Positions 1 through 5,178 of a stretch of DNA of 5,178 nucleotides are shown here, piece by piece. Under the pieces are notes generated by a model. It did no database searches and was not told the origin of the DNA. It saw nothing but the letters and a program-made list of their open reading frames with translations. Position 1 is the stretch's first letter. Every line of letters begins with the position of its first letter. Source of the stretch: Acidaminococcales bacterium (GTDB lineage: Bacteria; Bacillota; Negativicutes; Acidaminococcales; JAISLQ01); NCBI GenBank assembly GCA_031275255.1, contig JAISPA010000032.1, positions 1-5,178 on the forward strand. Reading direction: 5' to 3'. A program made the position numbers and the translations under genes.

Positions 1-622
1 CCGCTACGGCGGAGTATGTCTTTACAACGACTCCCGCCGCGCCGGCCGCCTCGGTCACCAGAGTGGAGGCCATCTCATCCAACTGCCGCGGCATAACCCG
101 CCCGGCCGCTTCCAAAACAGTAACCTGTAAACCCGCCTTACAAAGCGCTTCCGACACTTTTAAACCCACCAGGCCGCCGCCGGCAACTACGGCCTTATCT
201 CCCGGCTTTATGTGCGCGGCCAGTTTATCCGCGTCTTCTTCCTCCCAGAAAGTGTATACCCCGCGGCAATTTTCTTTAAACCACTCTGGATATACCGGGT
301 GTGAACCGGTAGCCAGCAGCAGACGGTCATAATGCAATTCGGCGCCGTCGGAAAGCACGGCTATGCGTCTTTCCGGATGTACGCAGGATAGTCTCCGCCC
401 GCTTATTGGCCGTATTTTATTATCCCGGCAGAAAGTTTCCGAACGAAGATAGGCGTCTTCTTTTTGCAACCCGCCGCTCAAATATTCCGTCAGGGCAATT
501 CTGCCGCGCGGGCGTCCGGCGTCAGGCGCAAGCATGATAATATGTCCGCTGCTGTCCAACCGTCTGACGGCCTCTGCGCAAAAAACAGCCGCCGGGCCGC
601 CGCCGGCCAATAAATACCGCAT
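1..622 (-). CDS. FAD/NAD(P)-dependent oxidoreductase (FNOR-like), N-terminal 207 residues; cut by window edge
   Basis: Pyridine nucleotide-disulfide-type flavoprotein, expected to pass electrons between NAD(P)H and an iron-sulfur partner in the cytoplasm. The visible part holds an N-terminal FAD-binding Rossmann motif (GGGPAA, residues 7-12), a segment ALTEYLSG (43-50) like that of nitrite-reductase/FNOR-type flavoproteins, the family's ATG motif in YDRLLLATGS (98-107), and a second Rossmann motif for NAD(P) (GGGLVGLKVSEAL, 148-160, with acidic E171 at the end of the next strand). The C-terminal part, roughly half of a usual 400-450 residue protein, lies beyond base 1. The ATG at 622 is chosen because GAGGAG lies 5 bases upstream and the protein begins directly with the Rossmann strand. 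It follows the previous gene by 9 bases, so it is very likely co-translated. Known cooF-cooS operons often carry such an NAD(P) oxidoreductase, which fits this context. The exact electron acceptor and NADH/NADPH preference cannot be read here. Confidence 0.9.
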   Translation of the reverse strand, partial: MRYLLAGGGPAAVFCAEAVRRLDSSGHIIMLAPDAGRPRGRIALTEYLSGGLQKEDAYLRSETFCRDNKIRPISGRRLSCVHPERRIAVLSDGAELHYDRLLLATGSHPVYPEWFKENCRGVYTFWEEEDADKLAAHIKPGDKAVVAGGGLVGLKVSEALCKAGLQVTVLEAAGRVMPRQLDEMASTLVTEAAGAAGVVVKTYSAVA

Positions 623-627
623 TTTAG

Positions 628-633
628 CTCCTC
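628..633 (-). promoter_or_regulatory. Ribosome binding site GAGGAG for the FAD oxidoreductase
   Basis: On the minus strand GAGGAG sits 5 bases before the ATG at 622 and overlaps the TGA stop (634-632) of the upstream gene. It fixes the start and suggests translational coupling. Confidence 0.8.
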
Positions 634-1273
634 AGGGTTCGTCCATACACCAGGTATCCATAAGATCTTCAAGGATGATTCGGGCGCGGCGCGGATTAAA
701 TATACCACAGGCGCAGGGGGTTGCAAGAAGTTCCGTCGCTTTTTCCAGGCTGATGCGGCCGCGCTTTATATCAATGAGCGTTTTGCGCGCCAACGCCTGT
801 GAAACCATGCCATGCCCGCACATGGTGGTGATTTGCAGAAGGTCGCTGTGCGGCAGTAACTCCGTTTTTCCTTTGATGCCCAAAGACACTTCCACGGTAT
901 GCGGACTAAGCCCGGTCGCCGTCAGCACTTCATTCATGATTCCCAACAGGCCGGATATGGTTACCGACAAGCCCAAATCCGCTTTTTTGACTTCCGCTAT
1001 AACCCTGGCAAATTCATCTTTGTCATGAAAAACGGCGTGCGCCACTGACGTATCCCGCACTCCACCCACAATATCCTGAAAGCTGGCGACATACGCGCCG
1101 CCCACTTTTACCTCTCCCATGTTTACCCAATCGTACTTACTTATTATGGAGAAAAAATCTTTCAGGGCGCGGCTGGAATTGGCGGCGTTTACGCCTTTGG
1201 CCGACATGGCCAGCATTACATAGTCCCCGGACAAGTTGTCTGTCGTACCTTTACGATGCAAGGTATGCGACAT
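632..1273 (-). CDS. Conserved-looking protein of unknown function with CGHG and CACG motifs
   Basis: A 213-residue soluble protein with no signal peptide or membrane helix that I can see. I do not recognise the family. Notable points are CGHG at 152-155 and CACGIFNPRRA at 187-197; these three cysteines and the histidine could bind a metal or Fe-S cluster. Glycine-rich mixed alpha/beta stretches (for example VKVGGAYVASFQDIVGG, 56-71) suggest a compact enzyme-like fold. The ATG at 1273 is preferred over the TTG eight codons upstream because it gives a TGATG overlap with the ferredoxin gene's stop, with AAGGGGG about 10 bases upstream. It lies between a two-cluster ferredoxin and an FAD oxidoreductase, so a redox or cofactor role is plausible. 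This is inference only. Confidence 0.85.
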   Translation of the reverse strand: MSHTLHRKGTTDNLSGDYVMLAMSAKGVNAANSSRALKDFFSIISKYDWVNMGEVKVGGAYVASFQDIVGGVRDTSVAHAVFHDKDEFARVIAEVKKADLGLSVTISGLLGIMNEVLTATGLSPHTVEVSLGIKGKTELLPHSDLLQITTMCGHGMVSQALARKTLIDIKRGRISLEKATELLATPCACGIFNPRRARIILEDLMDTWCMDEP

Positions 1274-1275
1274 CA
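1271..1275 (-). other. TGATG stop/start overlap (translational coupling)
   Basis: The TGA stop of the ferredoxin gene (1275-1273) shares a base with the ATG of the next gene (1273-1271). Such overlaps usually mean the ribosome re-initiates, keeping two products in fixed ratio. It also decides the start of the downstream gene. Confidence 0.75.
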
Positions 1276-2016
1276 GCAATCCGCCCCCTTTATACAAAGG
1301 CGTCCCAACCCGATATTTATCTTACCGTTGAGCGCATAAGAACGCTTTTCCCTTTTCAGCATTTCAAGCGCGGGAATGGATAAATCTTCCTCAACGCGCG
1401 AAATAAGATCTACCGAAAAGACAGATTCTATTTCACCCGCCACTTTGTCCAGCGCGTCGAGGATTTCCGCAGCGCGTTCTATGGGTGCGATGGTCTCAAC
1501 AATACACGAGAGAACCTTTTCGCCCAGGACGTCTTCTTTTAATTTGCCTGTAGCAGGATCGGCCAGTAGGCTGGTCAGAGGGTTTTGCTTTTCAAATTCC
1601 ACGGCAAGAGGCGCCAGCACCATAAAAACGCGTTCAGCGTCGCGTAGGCGCGCGCCAAGAACCGGTCGTCCGAGTTCCGCCGAAATTCCGACATAGCCGC
1701 ATTTGTAGCGGTTGGTAACGTCATTGGTTTTTATTTCTTCCGTGCCGCGCCCTGGCACCTTTGTTTCCTTATGGGTTATCAAAGGATTGCTGAATGTACC
1801 CCGTACGCTGCGCGGCCACGCGGCCGGGGGCTGTTCCAGCGCGTCCGTTGGGCAGGCATTGGCACGTAGGCAAACTTCGCAGTCCACACATTCATCTTCG
1901 TTAATCCTGCATTGAATCTGTCCGCCTTTGTCTTTACGGGTGAAGGCTATACAACCCATTGGGCAAAAAACCCGGCATTGGCCGCAACCTACACACTTCC
2001 CTGGATTTATGCGCAT
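1273..2016 (-). CDS. Two-cluster [4Fe-4S] ferredoxin fused to an unrecognised C-terminal domain
   Basis: A 247-residue protein. Residues 1-60 form a bacterial-type 2[4Fe-4S] ferredoxin: C8-x2-C11-x2-C14-x3-C18-P, then C43-x2-C46-x2-C49-x5-C55-P. The second motif has an enlarged last spacing (five residues rather than three), which usually shifts that cluster's environment. Residues 61-92 look like a linker. Residues 93-247 form a separate alpha/beta domain with motif-like stretches (KTNDVTNRYKCGYVG at 96-110, ELGRP at 114-118, SVFSVDLISR at 198-207) that I cannot assign. The cysteines there (C106, C171, C241, C247) are isolated. The ATG at 2016 has GGAG 8 bases upstream. Probably a cytoplasmic electron carrier whose extra domain docks to a partner or binds a ligand. 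Its overlap with the next gene suggests the two products act together. Confidence 0.88.
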   Translation of the reverse strand: MRINPGKCVGCGQCRVFCPMGCIAFTRKDKGGQIQCRINEDECVDCEVCLRANACPTDALEQPPAAWPRSVRGTFSNPLITHKETKVPGRGTEEIKTNDVTNRYKCGYVGISAELGRPVLGARLRDAERVFMVLAPLAVEFEKQNPLTSLLADPATGKLKEDVLGEKVLSCIVETIAPIERAAEILDALDKVAGEIESVFSVDLISRVEEDLSIPALEMLKREKRSYALNGKINIGLGRLCIKGADC

Positions 2017-2023
2017 AAATTCA

Positions 2024-2028
2024 TCTCC
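2024..2028 (-). promoter_or_regulatory. Ribosome binding site GGAGA for the ferredoxin-fusion gene
   Basis: GGAG lies 8 bases before the ATG at 2016 on the minus strand. A nearer ATG inside the spacer is out of frame, so the SD supports the start at 2016. Confidence 0.7.
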
Positions 2029-2044
2029 AATTGAACGAAACTTT

Positions 2045-2074
2045 ATTCAACGGAAGAAAGGACTCCCGCTGAAT
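2045..2074 (-). repeat. Inverted repeat able to form a 12-bp RNA hairpin
   Basis: On the minus-strand RNA the arms AUUCAGCGGGAG and CUUCCGUUGAAU pair over 12 positions (two G-U) around a 6-base loop. The hairpin ends 16 bases before the SD of the ferredoxin gene. No U-run follows it, so it is not an intrinsic terminator. It could protect or process the mRNA or affect translation of the gene below it. The G-U pairs favour the minus-strand transcript as the functional strand. Confidence 0.55.
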
Positions 2075-2091
2075 GTTAGTCAAATCCATCC

Positions 2092-2102
2092 CTGACCGTC
2101 AG
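2092..2102. repeat. Short palindrome CTGAC-C-GTCAG
   Basis: A perfect 5-base inverted repeat around one base, in the middle of the 157-base gap. It is too short to call on its own but lies between two longer inverted repeats. Confidence 0.3.
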
Positions 2103-2127
2103 AGACTGGGGACTTAGGGCAGGTTCG

Positions 2128-2158
2128 TTCCCGACAGGGCAAGCTTGCCTCGCCGGAA
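2128..2158 (-). repeat. Imperfect inverted repeat centred on the 12-base palindrome GGCAAGCTTGCC
   Basis: Positions 2138-2149 are a perfect palindrome. Flanking arms (TTCC and GGAA, plus G-C and G-U pairs) extend it to an imperfect stem of about 12 pairs on the minus-strand RNA, starting 15 bases after the stop of the CODH-like gene. There is no T-run, so termination is not supported. It may be a 3'-end stabiliser or processing site, or part of a dispersed intergenic repeat. Confidence 0.45.
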
Positions 2159-2173
2159 AGGGTTAGTTCAGTA

Positions 2174-3349
2174 TTAAATATGGAAAAAAGCGGACGCTTG
2201 CTCAGCATACAGGTCAGGTTCATAATAAGGCAGCAGGGATGCGAGTTTTTCACCCAAGTCGCCGTTGCCGAACGGCAGTTCCGTGGCGGTGAAAACACGA
2301 AAGCCCGCCGCCGCTAAAGCAATAGCCTCCGCCAACCCAATCCCGTCGGTAATTTCCGGCAAGAAAACGCCTATATGTTTTTGCCTGTCGTGAAATTGCA
2401 AAATAGCCGTTACATTGTCGGCGGAATAGGCTATCTTGGAATCGCCGGCACCATATTTGGCAATAGCGGCAACCGCCTCGCCCGCGATAATGCAAGATAC
2501 GCCGCTTTGAGTCAGTTTCTGCATAAGGTTCAGCGACAGCGCGTCGACAGTCTGCTTAATATTACCGCCGCCGCCAATCAATGCCAGCGGCCCCCGGAAG
2601 TTTCTTGCGGCGTCGGCAAGGGGCGTTAGCTTTACATCCACCGGAGCGCCGGCCGGCTGTGTTTTTTTGCCGTTACGGTTTTTACAAGCCGCGCGCGCCT
2701 TTAGCAAAACTGTTTCAGCGGTAACGCGTCTATCCAATATGACTGTATGATATTCAGCAACCGCGCCGCGCATCAGGCTGACGCCCCGTTCGTCCAGAAG
2801 AAGGGCGTCCACCAACCCGGTTAAAAGGGCGAATTCAGAGTCGCAAAAAGAGGCCGCCGCGTCATAACCGGGCAAGACCTTTCCCAGCGTCGACAGCTTT
2901 ACATCCGGGGCGCAAAGGTCTTGCAGCAAATCTTTCGTAGGATTATGCACACATATATTTACTTTGTCCAAGGCCAAAACACCCGGGCCTACCTTGATAC
3001 GCCCGGCGGCACTCGGGGTATTTTCATCCAAAAAGCGGCGTGCGGCGTCTATTATAGAAGAAAATTGATCTTCTTCCGTCGCCGGCTCGCCCAGCAAACG
3101 CATGATTGTACGATAAACAAGATCATCGGGGAGAAAACCGCAGACAGTCTTTTGTTCTTTTGGCGCGAAAGGATTCAGCCGGCAGGGCCCCAAAAGGCAA
3201 TCGGCGCAAAAAAGACCGAGACGGGCAAACCCATCCTGCGGCAAACTTTGTTCGTATCTGTCCCAACTAAGCAACAAGCCATTTTCCCGCGCCCAGCGAA
3301 AATAAGGCTGGAAATTCGCATAAGCGGTCTTTCTCCTGATTTGCGCCAT
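2174..3349 (-). CDS. Shortened CO dehydrogenase (CooS)-like protein lacking C-cluster and D-cluster cysteines
   Basis: A 391-residue homologue of the Ni-Fe CO dehydrogenase catalytic subunit, which normally has about 630 residues. Residues 20-75 match the CooS N-terminus without gaps: WDRYE (29-33), then C48-x2-C51-x4-C56-R-x12-C70-G, the cluster-B ligands with the same numbering as Carboxydothermus CODH-II. The cluster-D cysteines at 39 and 47 are Asp and Phe. Most of the helical domain is absent; similarity resumes at GVLALDKVNICVHNP (123-137; H135 may match the C-cluster histidine). The C-cluster cysteine positions read K157/V158, G189 (LLDERG), G261 (IGGGGNIK), E291 (AGEA) and S309 (SADN). 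Without these ligands no Ni-Fe-S active site is expected, so CO oxidation is unlikely. The frame is open throughout, which argues against a pseudogene. It starts 19 bases after the cooF-like gene; its SD (GGGGG, 8 bases upstream) is weak. It may be a scaffold, an electron relay using one cluster, or a regulator. Confidence 0.88.
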   Translation of the reverse strand: MAQIRRKTAYANFQPYFRWARENGLLLSWDRYEQSLPQDGFARLGLFCADCLLGPCRLNPFAPKEQKTVCGFLPDDLVYRTIMRLLGEPATEEDQFSSIIDAARRFLDENTPSAAGRIKVGPGVLALDKVNICVHNPTKDLLQDLCAPDVKLSTLGKVLPGYDAAASFCDSEFALLTGLVDALLLDERGVSLMRGAVAEYHTVILDRRVTAETVLLKARAACKNRNGKKTQPAGAPVDVKLTPLADAARNFRGPLALIGGGGNIKQTVDALSLNLMQKLTQSGVSCIIAGEAVAAIAKYGAGDSKIAYSADNVTAILQFHDRQKHIGVFLPEITDGIGLAEAIALAAAGFRVFTATELPFGNGDLGEKLASLLPYYEPDLYAEQASAFFHI

Positions 3350-3368
3350 AGTATTTACCCCCGCAGTT

Positions 3369-3869
3369 TCAATTATTACAAAGGATGACGGCCCGTCGCC
3401 GCGCGCGGTTCTTTTCTTCTATTTCTGCCGGCGTAAGCAGAGAAATAGCTTTGGTCGGACAAGCAGACATGCAGTAGGGCTCCTGCATACGGAAACAGCG
3501 GTCGCATTTTTCCGCCGCATGCTTTTCCGCCGCAGGAGCGATTACACCATAGGGGCAAGCCGCGACGCACATCCAGCAGCAAAGGCATTTATCGGCGTCT
3601 ATATAGCTGCAGCCGCTTTCCCTGTCTACCCGCAAAGCGCCTGTCGCGCAGGCGCTTACACAAGGGAAGTCTTCGCATTGACGGCAATGTACGACACGCG
3701 CCGTCCACCCATTGCCTTCTACATATATCCGCGCCCGCGCCCGGGGCTTCTCCCGCGCTGCGCCCGGAAGGGTTTTTGACACAGAACCGCGTTTTACGGC
3801 GCAGTGCAATTCACATGTTTTACAGCCCATACATAAATTCTGATCAACATAAAATCGCCTTGTTGGCAT
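3369..3869 (-). CDS. cooF: CooF-like polyferredoxin with four [4Fe-4S] clusters
   Basis: A 166-residue ferredoxin-like electron carrier of the CooF/HycB/DMSO-reductase-B type. Sixteen cysteines lie in four groups: C13-x2-C16-x2-C19-x3-C23 (CMGCKTCELHC, typical of CooF), C62-x2-C65-x4-C70-x3-C74, C95-x2-C98-x2-C101-x3-C105, and C122-x2-C125-x7-C133-x3-C137. The start MPTRRFYVD at 3869 is chosen over the longer start at 3899 because AGAGG lies 6 bases upstream and CooF proteins begin with this strand. CooF normally takes electrons from the CODH dimer's cluster D and passes them to hydrogenase or NAD(P) reductase. Here the neighbouring CODH homologue has lost cluster D, so CooF may serve another partner such as the EFR1 protein, MetF or the FAD oxidoreductase. 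The family is clear; the symbol is given by similarity and context. Confidence 0.85.
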   Translation of the reverse strand: MPTRRFYVDQNLCMGCKTCELHCAVKRGSVSKTLPGAAREKPRARARIYVEGNGWTARVVHCRQCEDFPCVSACATGALRVDRESGCSYIDADKCLCCWMCVAACPYGVIAPAAEKHAAEKCDRCFRMQEPYCMSACPTKAISLLTPAEIEEKNRARRRAVILCNN

Positions 3870-3875
3870 AATATA

Positions 3876-3880
3876 CCTCT
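3876..3880 (-). promoter_or_regulatory. Ribosome binding site AGAGG for the cooF-like gene
   Basis: AGAGG ends 6 bases before the ATG at 3869 on the minus strand and decides between this start and the upstream one at 3899, which would place the SD inside the coding region. Confidence 0.75.
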
Positions 3881-3987
3881 TGCCGACCGCGCGGTGCAAA
3901 ATGCAGGCAAACCGTAAAGTTCGGCGATGATTTCAAGCAAAGCAGCATGAAAAATCAGCCGCAAAGATACCATAATTTTAGCCGGGG

Positions 3988-4009
3988 ACCAGTATAACGT
4001 ATACCCGGT
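3988..4009. repeat. Imperfect inverted repeat in the gap before the cooF-like gene
   Basis: Half sites ACCAGTATA and TATACCCGGT flank the 3-base spacer ACG; 9 pairs form with one bulge. On the minus strand it contains TATACT (3996-3991), one mismatch from a -10 box, but I find no convincing -35 at 16-18 bases. It could be an operator overlapping a promoter for the cooF-like gene, or an RNA hairpin after the EFR1 gene. No T-run follows it. The rest of the 185-base gap (3870-4054) shows no gene. Confidence 0.35.
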
Positions 4010-4054
4010 ATTTTGCGCCCTTACTTTTGCTCCGCCCAGCGGCGCTGGATATGG

Positions 4055-4846
4055 TCATTGCCGTAGCGTTTCCGCCAGATGGCTGTATTCGACCACTTTG
4101 TAGGCTTTGCCGGATTCGCCGTCTATGCCGATCGCCTGCTGTGGGCAGAAAGCGGCGCAGTGCTGGCAGCTTACGCAGGTATCGGCGATATAAAAGCCGC
4201 CGTCCTTGTCTGTACTTATGGAAGCGGCCGGGCAAATGTTCCGGCAGAAACCGCATTTTATGCAGTATCGCTGGTTTATTTTAAGCGGAAATATTTTTTT
4301 GAAAAGCCGCCACGGTTTCTCCCCGCCGGCCAGGTTGTGGAAAAATCCCGACCAGGGCGCGAAGGTTTGTTCCCAGCGGCTTTTTCCCGTGAGCAATTGC
4401 CCCGCGAAGTTGGCGGCCTGAACGGCAGCTTCTTTTATGATATTCTGGTTGGAAAGCGATGTGGGATTGAGGTTTTTGCCGTAATTTGACGGCATTTTCA
4501 ATATACGGCTGCCGATCGGCCGGTAGCCTTTATTGACAAGCAGTTTTCTGATCGGTTCTTGCATACCGAATGAATTCGCGGCCATGCTGCCGATATGGAA
4601 TACTTCCCGCCCGCCGCCGGGCGGCAGACCGCGCAAAAATTTAATTATGAAAGGATAGGTGGCCATACAGGCCACAGGAAAAGCTACTCCCAGCACCCGC
4701 TCCGGCCCTGCGGCGAAAAACCGGCCGAGCGGATAAAGCGCCGCCTGGCAGTTGTTGTCGTTAAAGATGCCGGCAACGGTTTCCGCCAGCAAAAAGGTGT
4801 TGCCTGACCCGGAAAAAACATAAATATCCGCTTGTTTGCTTTCCAT
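4055..4846 (-). CDS. EFR1-type flavodoxin-like/2[4Fe-4S] ferredoxin protein
   Basis: A 263-residue fusion. The N-terminal flavodoxin-like domain opens with IYVFSGSGNTFLLAE (8-22), where FSGSGNT is the FMN-phosphate loop. The C-terminal domain carries two [4Fe-4S] motifs: C195-x2-C198-x2-C201-x3-C205-P and C224-x2-C227-x2-C230-x3-C234-P. This layout is that of EFR1-family proteins of anaerobes, presumed cytoplasmic electron carriers between flavin and ferredoxin-type partners. The ATG at 4846 is 3 bases after the metF stop, with AGGCG 9 bases upstream inside the end of metF, so the two are probably translationally coupled. The product may supply electrons to MetF, by inference from position. 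After the TGA another frame stays open for a short stretch to a TAA at 4021-4023. I judge the TGA at 4055-4057 the true end because the last residues continue the normal domain. Confidence 0.87.
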   Translation of the reverse strand: MESKQADIYVFSGSGNTFLLAETVAGIFNDNNCQAALYPLGRFFAAGPERVLGVAFPVACMATYPFIIKFLRGLPPGGGREVFHIGSMAANSFGMQEPIRKLLVNKGYRPIGSRILKMPSNYGKNLNPTSLSNQNIIKEAAVQAANFAGQLLTGKSRWEQTFAPWSGFFHNLAGGEKPWRLFKKIFPLKINQRYCIKCGFCRNICPAASISTDKDGGFYIADTCVSCQHCAAFCPQQAIGIDGESGKAYKVVEYSHLAETLRQ

Positions 4847-4849
4847 AAT

Positions 4850-5178
4850 TCATATCGCCTGCCTTAGTTTTGTGTTGGCAACCATAAATTCCGCCAGTTC
4901 CGGCCGGTTCATCGTATAAAGGTGCACGCCGCGCACTTTGTTTTCAATGAGGTCTTCTATCTGCCGCGCCGCGTATTCCAGTCCGGCTTTTTGCATTTCC
5001 GTTTGGTTTTGTCCGTACTTGTCCAGCAAAAGCCGTAATTTTGGGGGAATGGAAGCGCCGCACAAGGCGCAAATGTGTTCTATCTGTTTTCGGGAAAACA
5101 CGGGCATGATCCCGGCCGAGACAGGCAATGCAACCGACGAGCAGTCGAGTTCTTCCATAAGGTCGTAGAAAAAAGCGT
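4850..5178 (-). CDS. metF: 5,10-methylenetetrahydrofolate reductase, C-terminal 108 residues; cut by window edge
   Basis: The visible residues match the end of the MetF TIM barrel: AFFYDLMEEL, then VALPVSAGIMPVFSRKQIEHICALCGASIPPKL, where P-x-x-x-GIMP followed by an LCG-x-x-IP segment is the MetF signature, and near the end GVHLYTMNRPEL. MetF reduces methylene-THF to methyl-THF with FAD, in the methyl branch of the Wood-Ljungdahl pathway or in methionine synthesis. The N-terminus and start lie beyond base 5178. In acetogens MetF often depends on iron-sulfur or flavin partners (MetV, RnfC2 or Hdr-type subunits). Here the next gene, 3 bases downstream, is an EFR1-type flavodoxin/ferredoxin. Whether metV precedes metF cannot be seen in this window. 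Confidence 0.9.
   Translation of the reverse strand, partial: AFFYDLMEELDCSSVALPVSAGIMPVFSRKQIEHICALCGASIPPKLRLLLDKYGQNQTEMQKAGLEYAARQIEDLIENKVRGVHLYTMNRPELAEFMVANTKLRQAI

Noticed and set aside
534..1028. Open frame of 164 codons on the plus strand.
   Set aside because: It lies opposite the unknown protein and the FAD oxidoreductase genes, has no recognisable domain, and is explained by the codon pattern of the real genes.
1274..1297. TTG start eight codons upstream for the unknown protein.
   Set aside because: The ATG at 1273 forms a TGATG overlap with the preceding stop and has a G-rich SD; TTG starts are rarer.
2045..2158. Hairpins in the 2017-2173 spacer as intrinsic terminators.
   Set aside because: None is followed by a T-run on either strand.
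2174..3349. Calling the CODH-like gene a pseudogene.
   Set aside because: The frame is open over 391 codons with a start, a (weak) SD and a stop. The ligand losses are substitutions and domain loss, not frameshifts or stop codons.
3870..3899. Longer start for the cooF-like gene at 3899, adding ten residues.
   Set aside because: It would put the clear AGAGG site inside the gene, and the added residues do not resemble CooF N-termini.
4021..4057. A second frame stays open past the EFR1 stop and ends at a TAA (4021-4023), suggesting a frameshifted C-terminal tail.
   Set aside because: The in-frame ending reads as a normal end of the domain, and the extra stretch is too short and featureless to show that a base was lost.
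3978..4256. Arginine-rich 92-codon frame on the minus strand overlapping the EFR1 gene and the following gap.
   Set aside because: It is an out-of-frame shadow of the EFR1 ferredoxin domain with biased composition and no SD I would trust.

Overview
The window reads as one minus-strand gene set that runs through both edges. It contains the end of metF, five complete genes and the start of an FAD/NAD(P) oxidoreductase, with no plus-strand gene I can support. The gene families (methylenetetrahydrofolate reductase, a CooF-type four-cluster ferredoxin, a CO dehydrogenase homologue, several [4Fe-4S] proteins and an FAD oxidoreductase) point to a strict anaerobe with a Wood-Ljungdahl-type C1 metabolism. 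Moderate-to-high GC, good Shine-Dalgarno sites and an EFR1-type flavodoxin/ferredoxin suggest an acetogenic or syntrophic Firmicute (Clostridia or Negativicutes). That assignment is inference; no rRNA or marker gene is present.

Layout in transcription order (right to left): metF C-terminal part (4850-5178, cut by the window edge); EFR1-type flavodoxin/2[4Fe-4S] protein (4055-4846), 3 bases after metF; a 185-base gap holding an imperfect inverted repeat; CooF-like polyferredoxin (3369-3869); a shortened CODH (CooS)-like protein of 391 residues (2174-3349); a 157-base gap holding three inverted repeats; a two-cluster ferredoxin with a C-terminal domain I do not recognise (1273-2016); an unknown protein with a CGHG and a CACG motif (632-1273), overlapping the previous stop in a TGATG junction; and an FAD/NAD(P) oxidoreductase (1-622, cut by the left edge), whose ribosome binding site overlaps the previous stop.

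The main observation is the CODH-like protein. Its N-terminus aligns without gaps to the canonical CooS N-terminus and keeps the four cluster-B cysteines (C48, C51, C56, C70). Both cluster-D cysteines are replaced (D39, F47). All five cysteine ligands of the Ni-Fe-S C-cluster appear replaced (K157/V158, G189, G261, E291, S309), and most of the helical domain is missing. It therefore should not oxidise CO, yet its reading frame is intact and it sits in an operon resembling the known cooF-cooS-FNOR arrangement, with MetF at its head. A working idea is that this operon encodes an electron-transfer assembly linking NAD(P)H, ferredoxin and methylene-THF, with the CODH fold reused as a scaffold, relay or regulator. 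That role is a hypothesis; the missing ligands are read from the sequence by comparison with a remembered reference.
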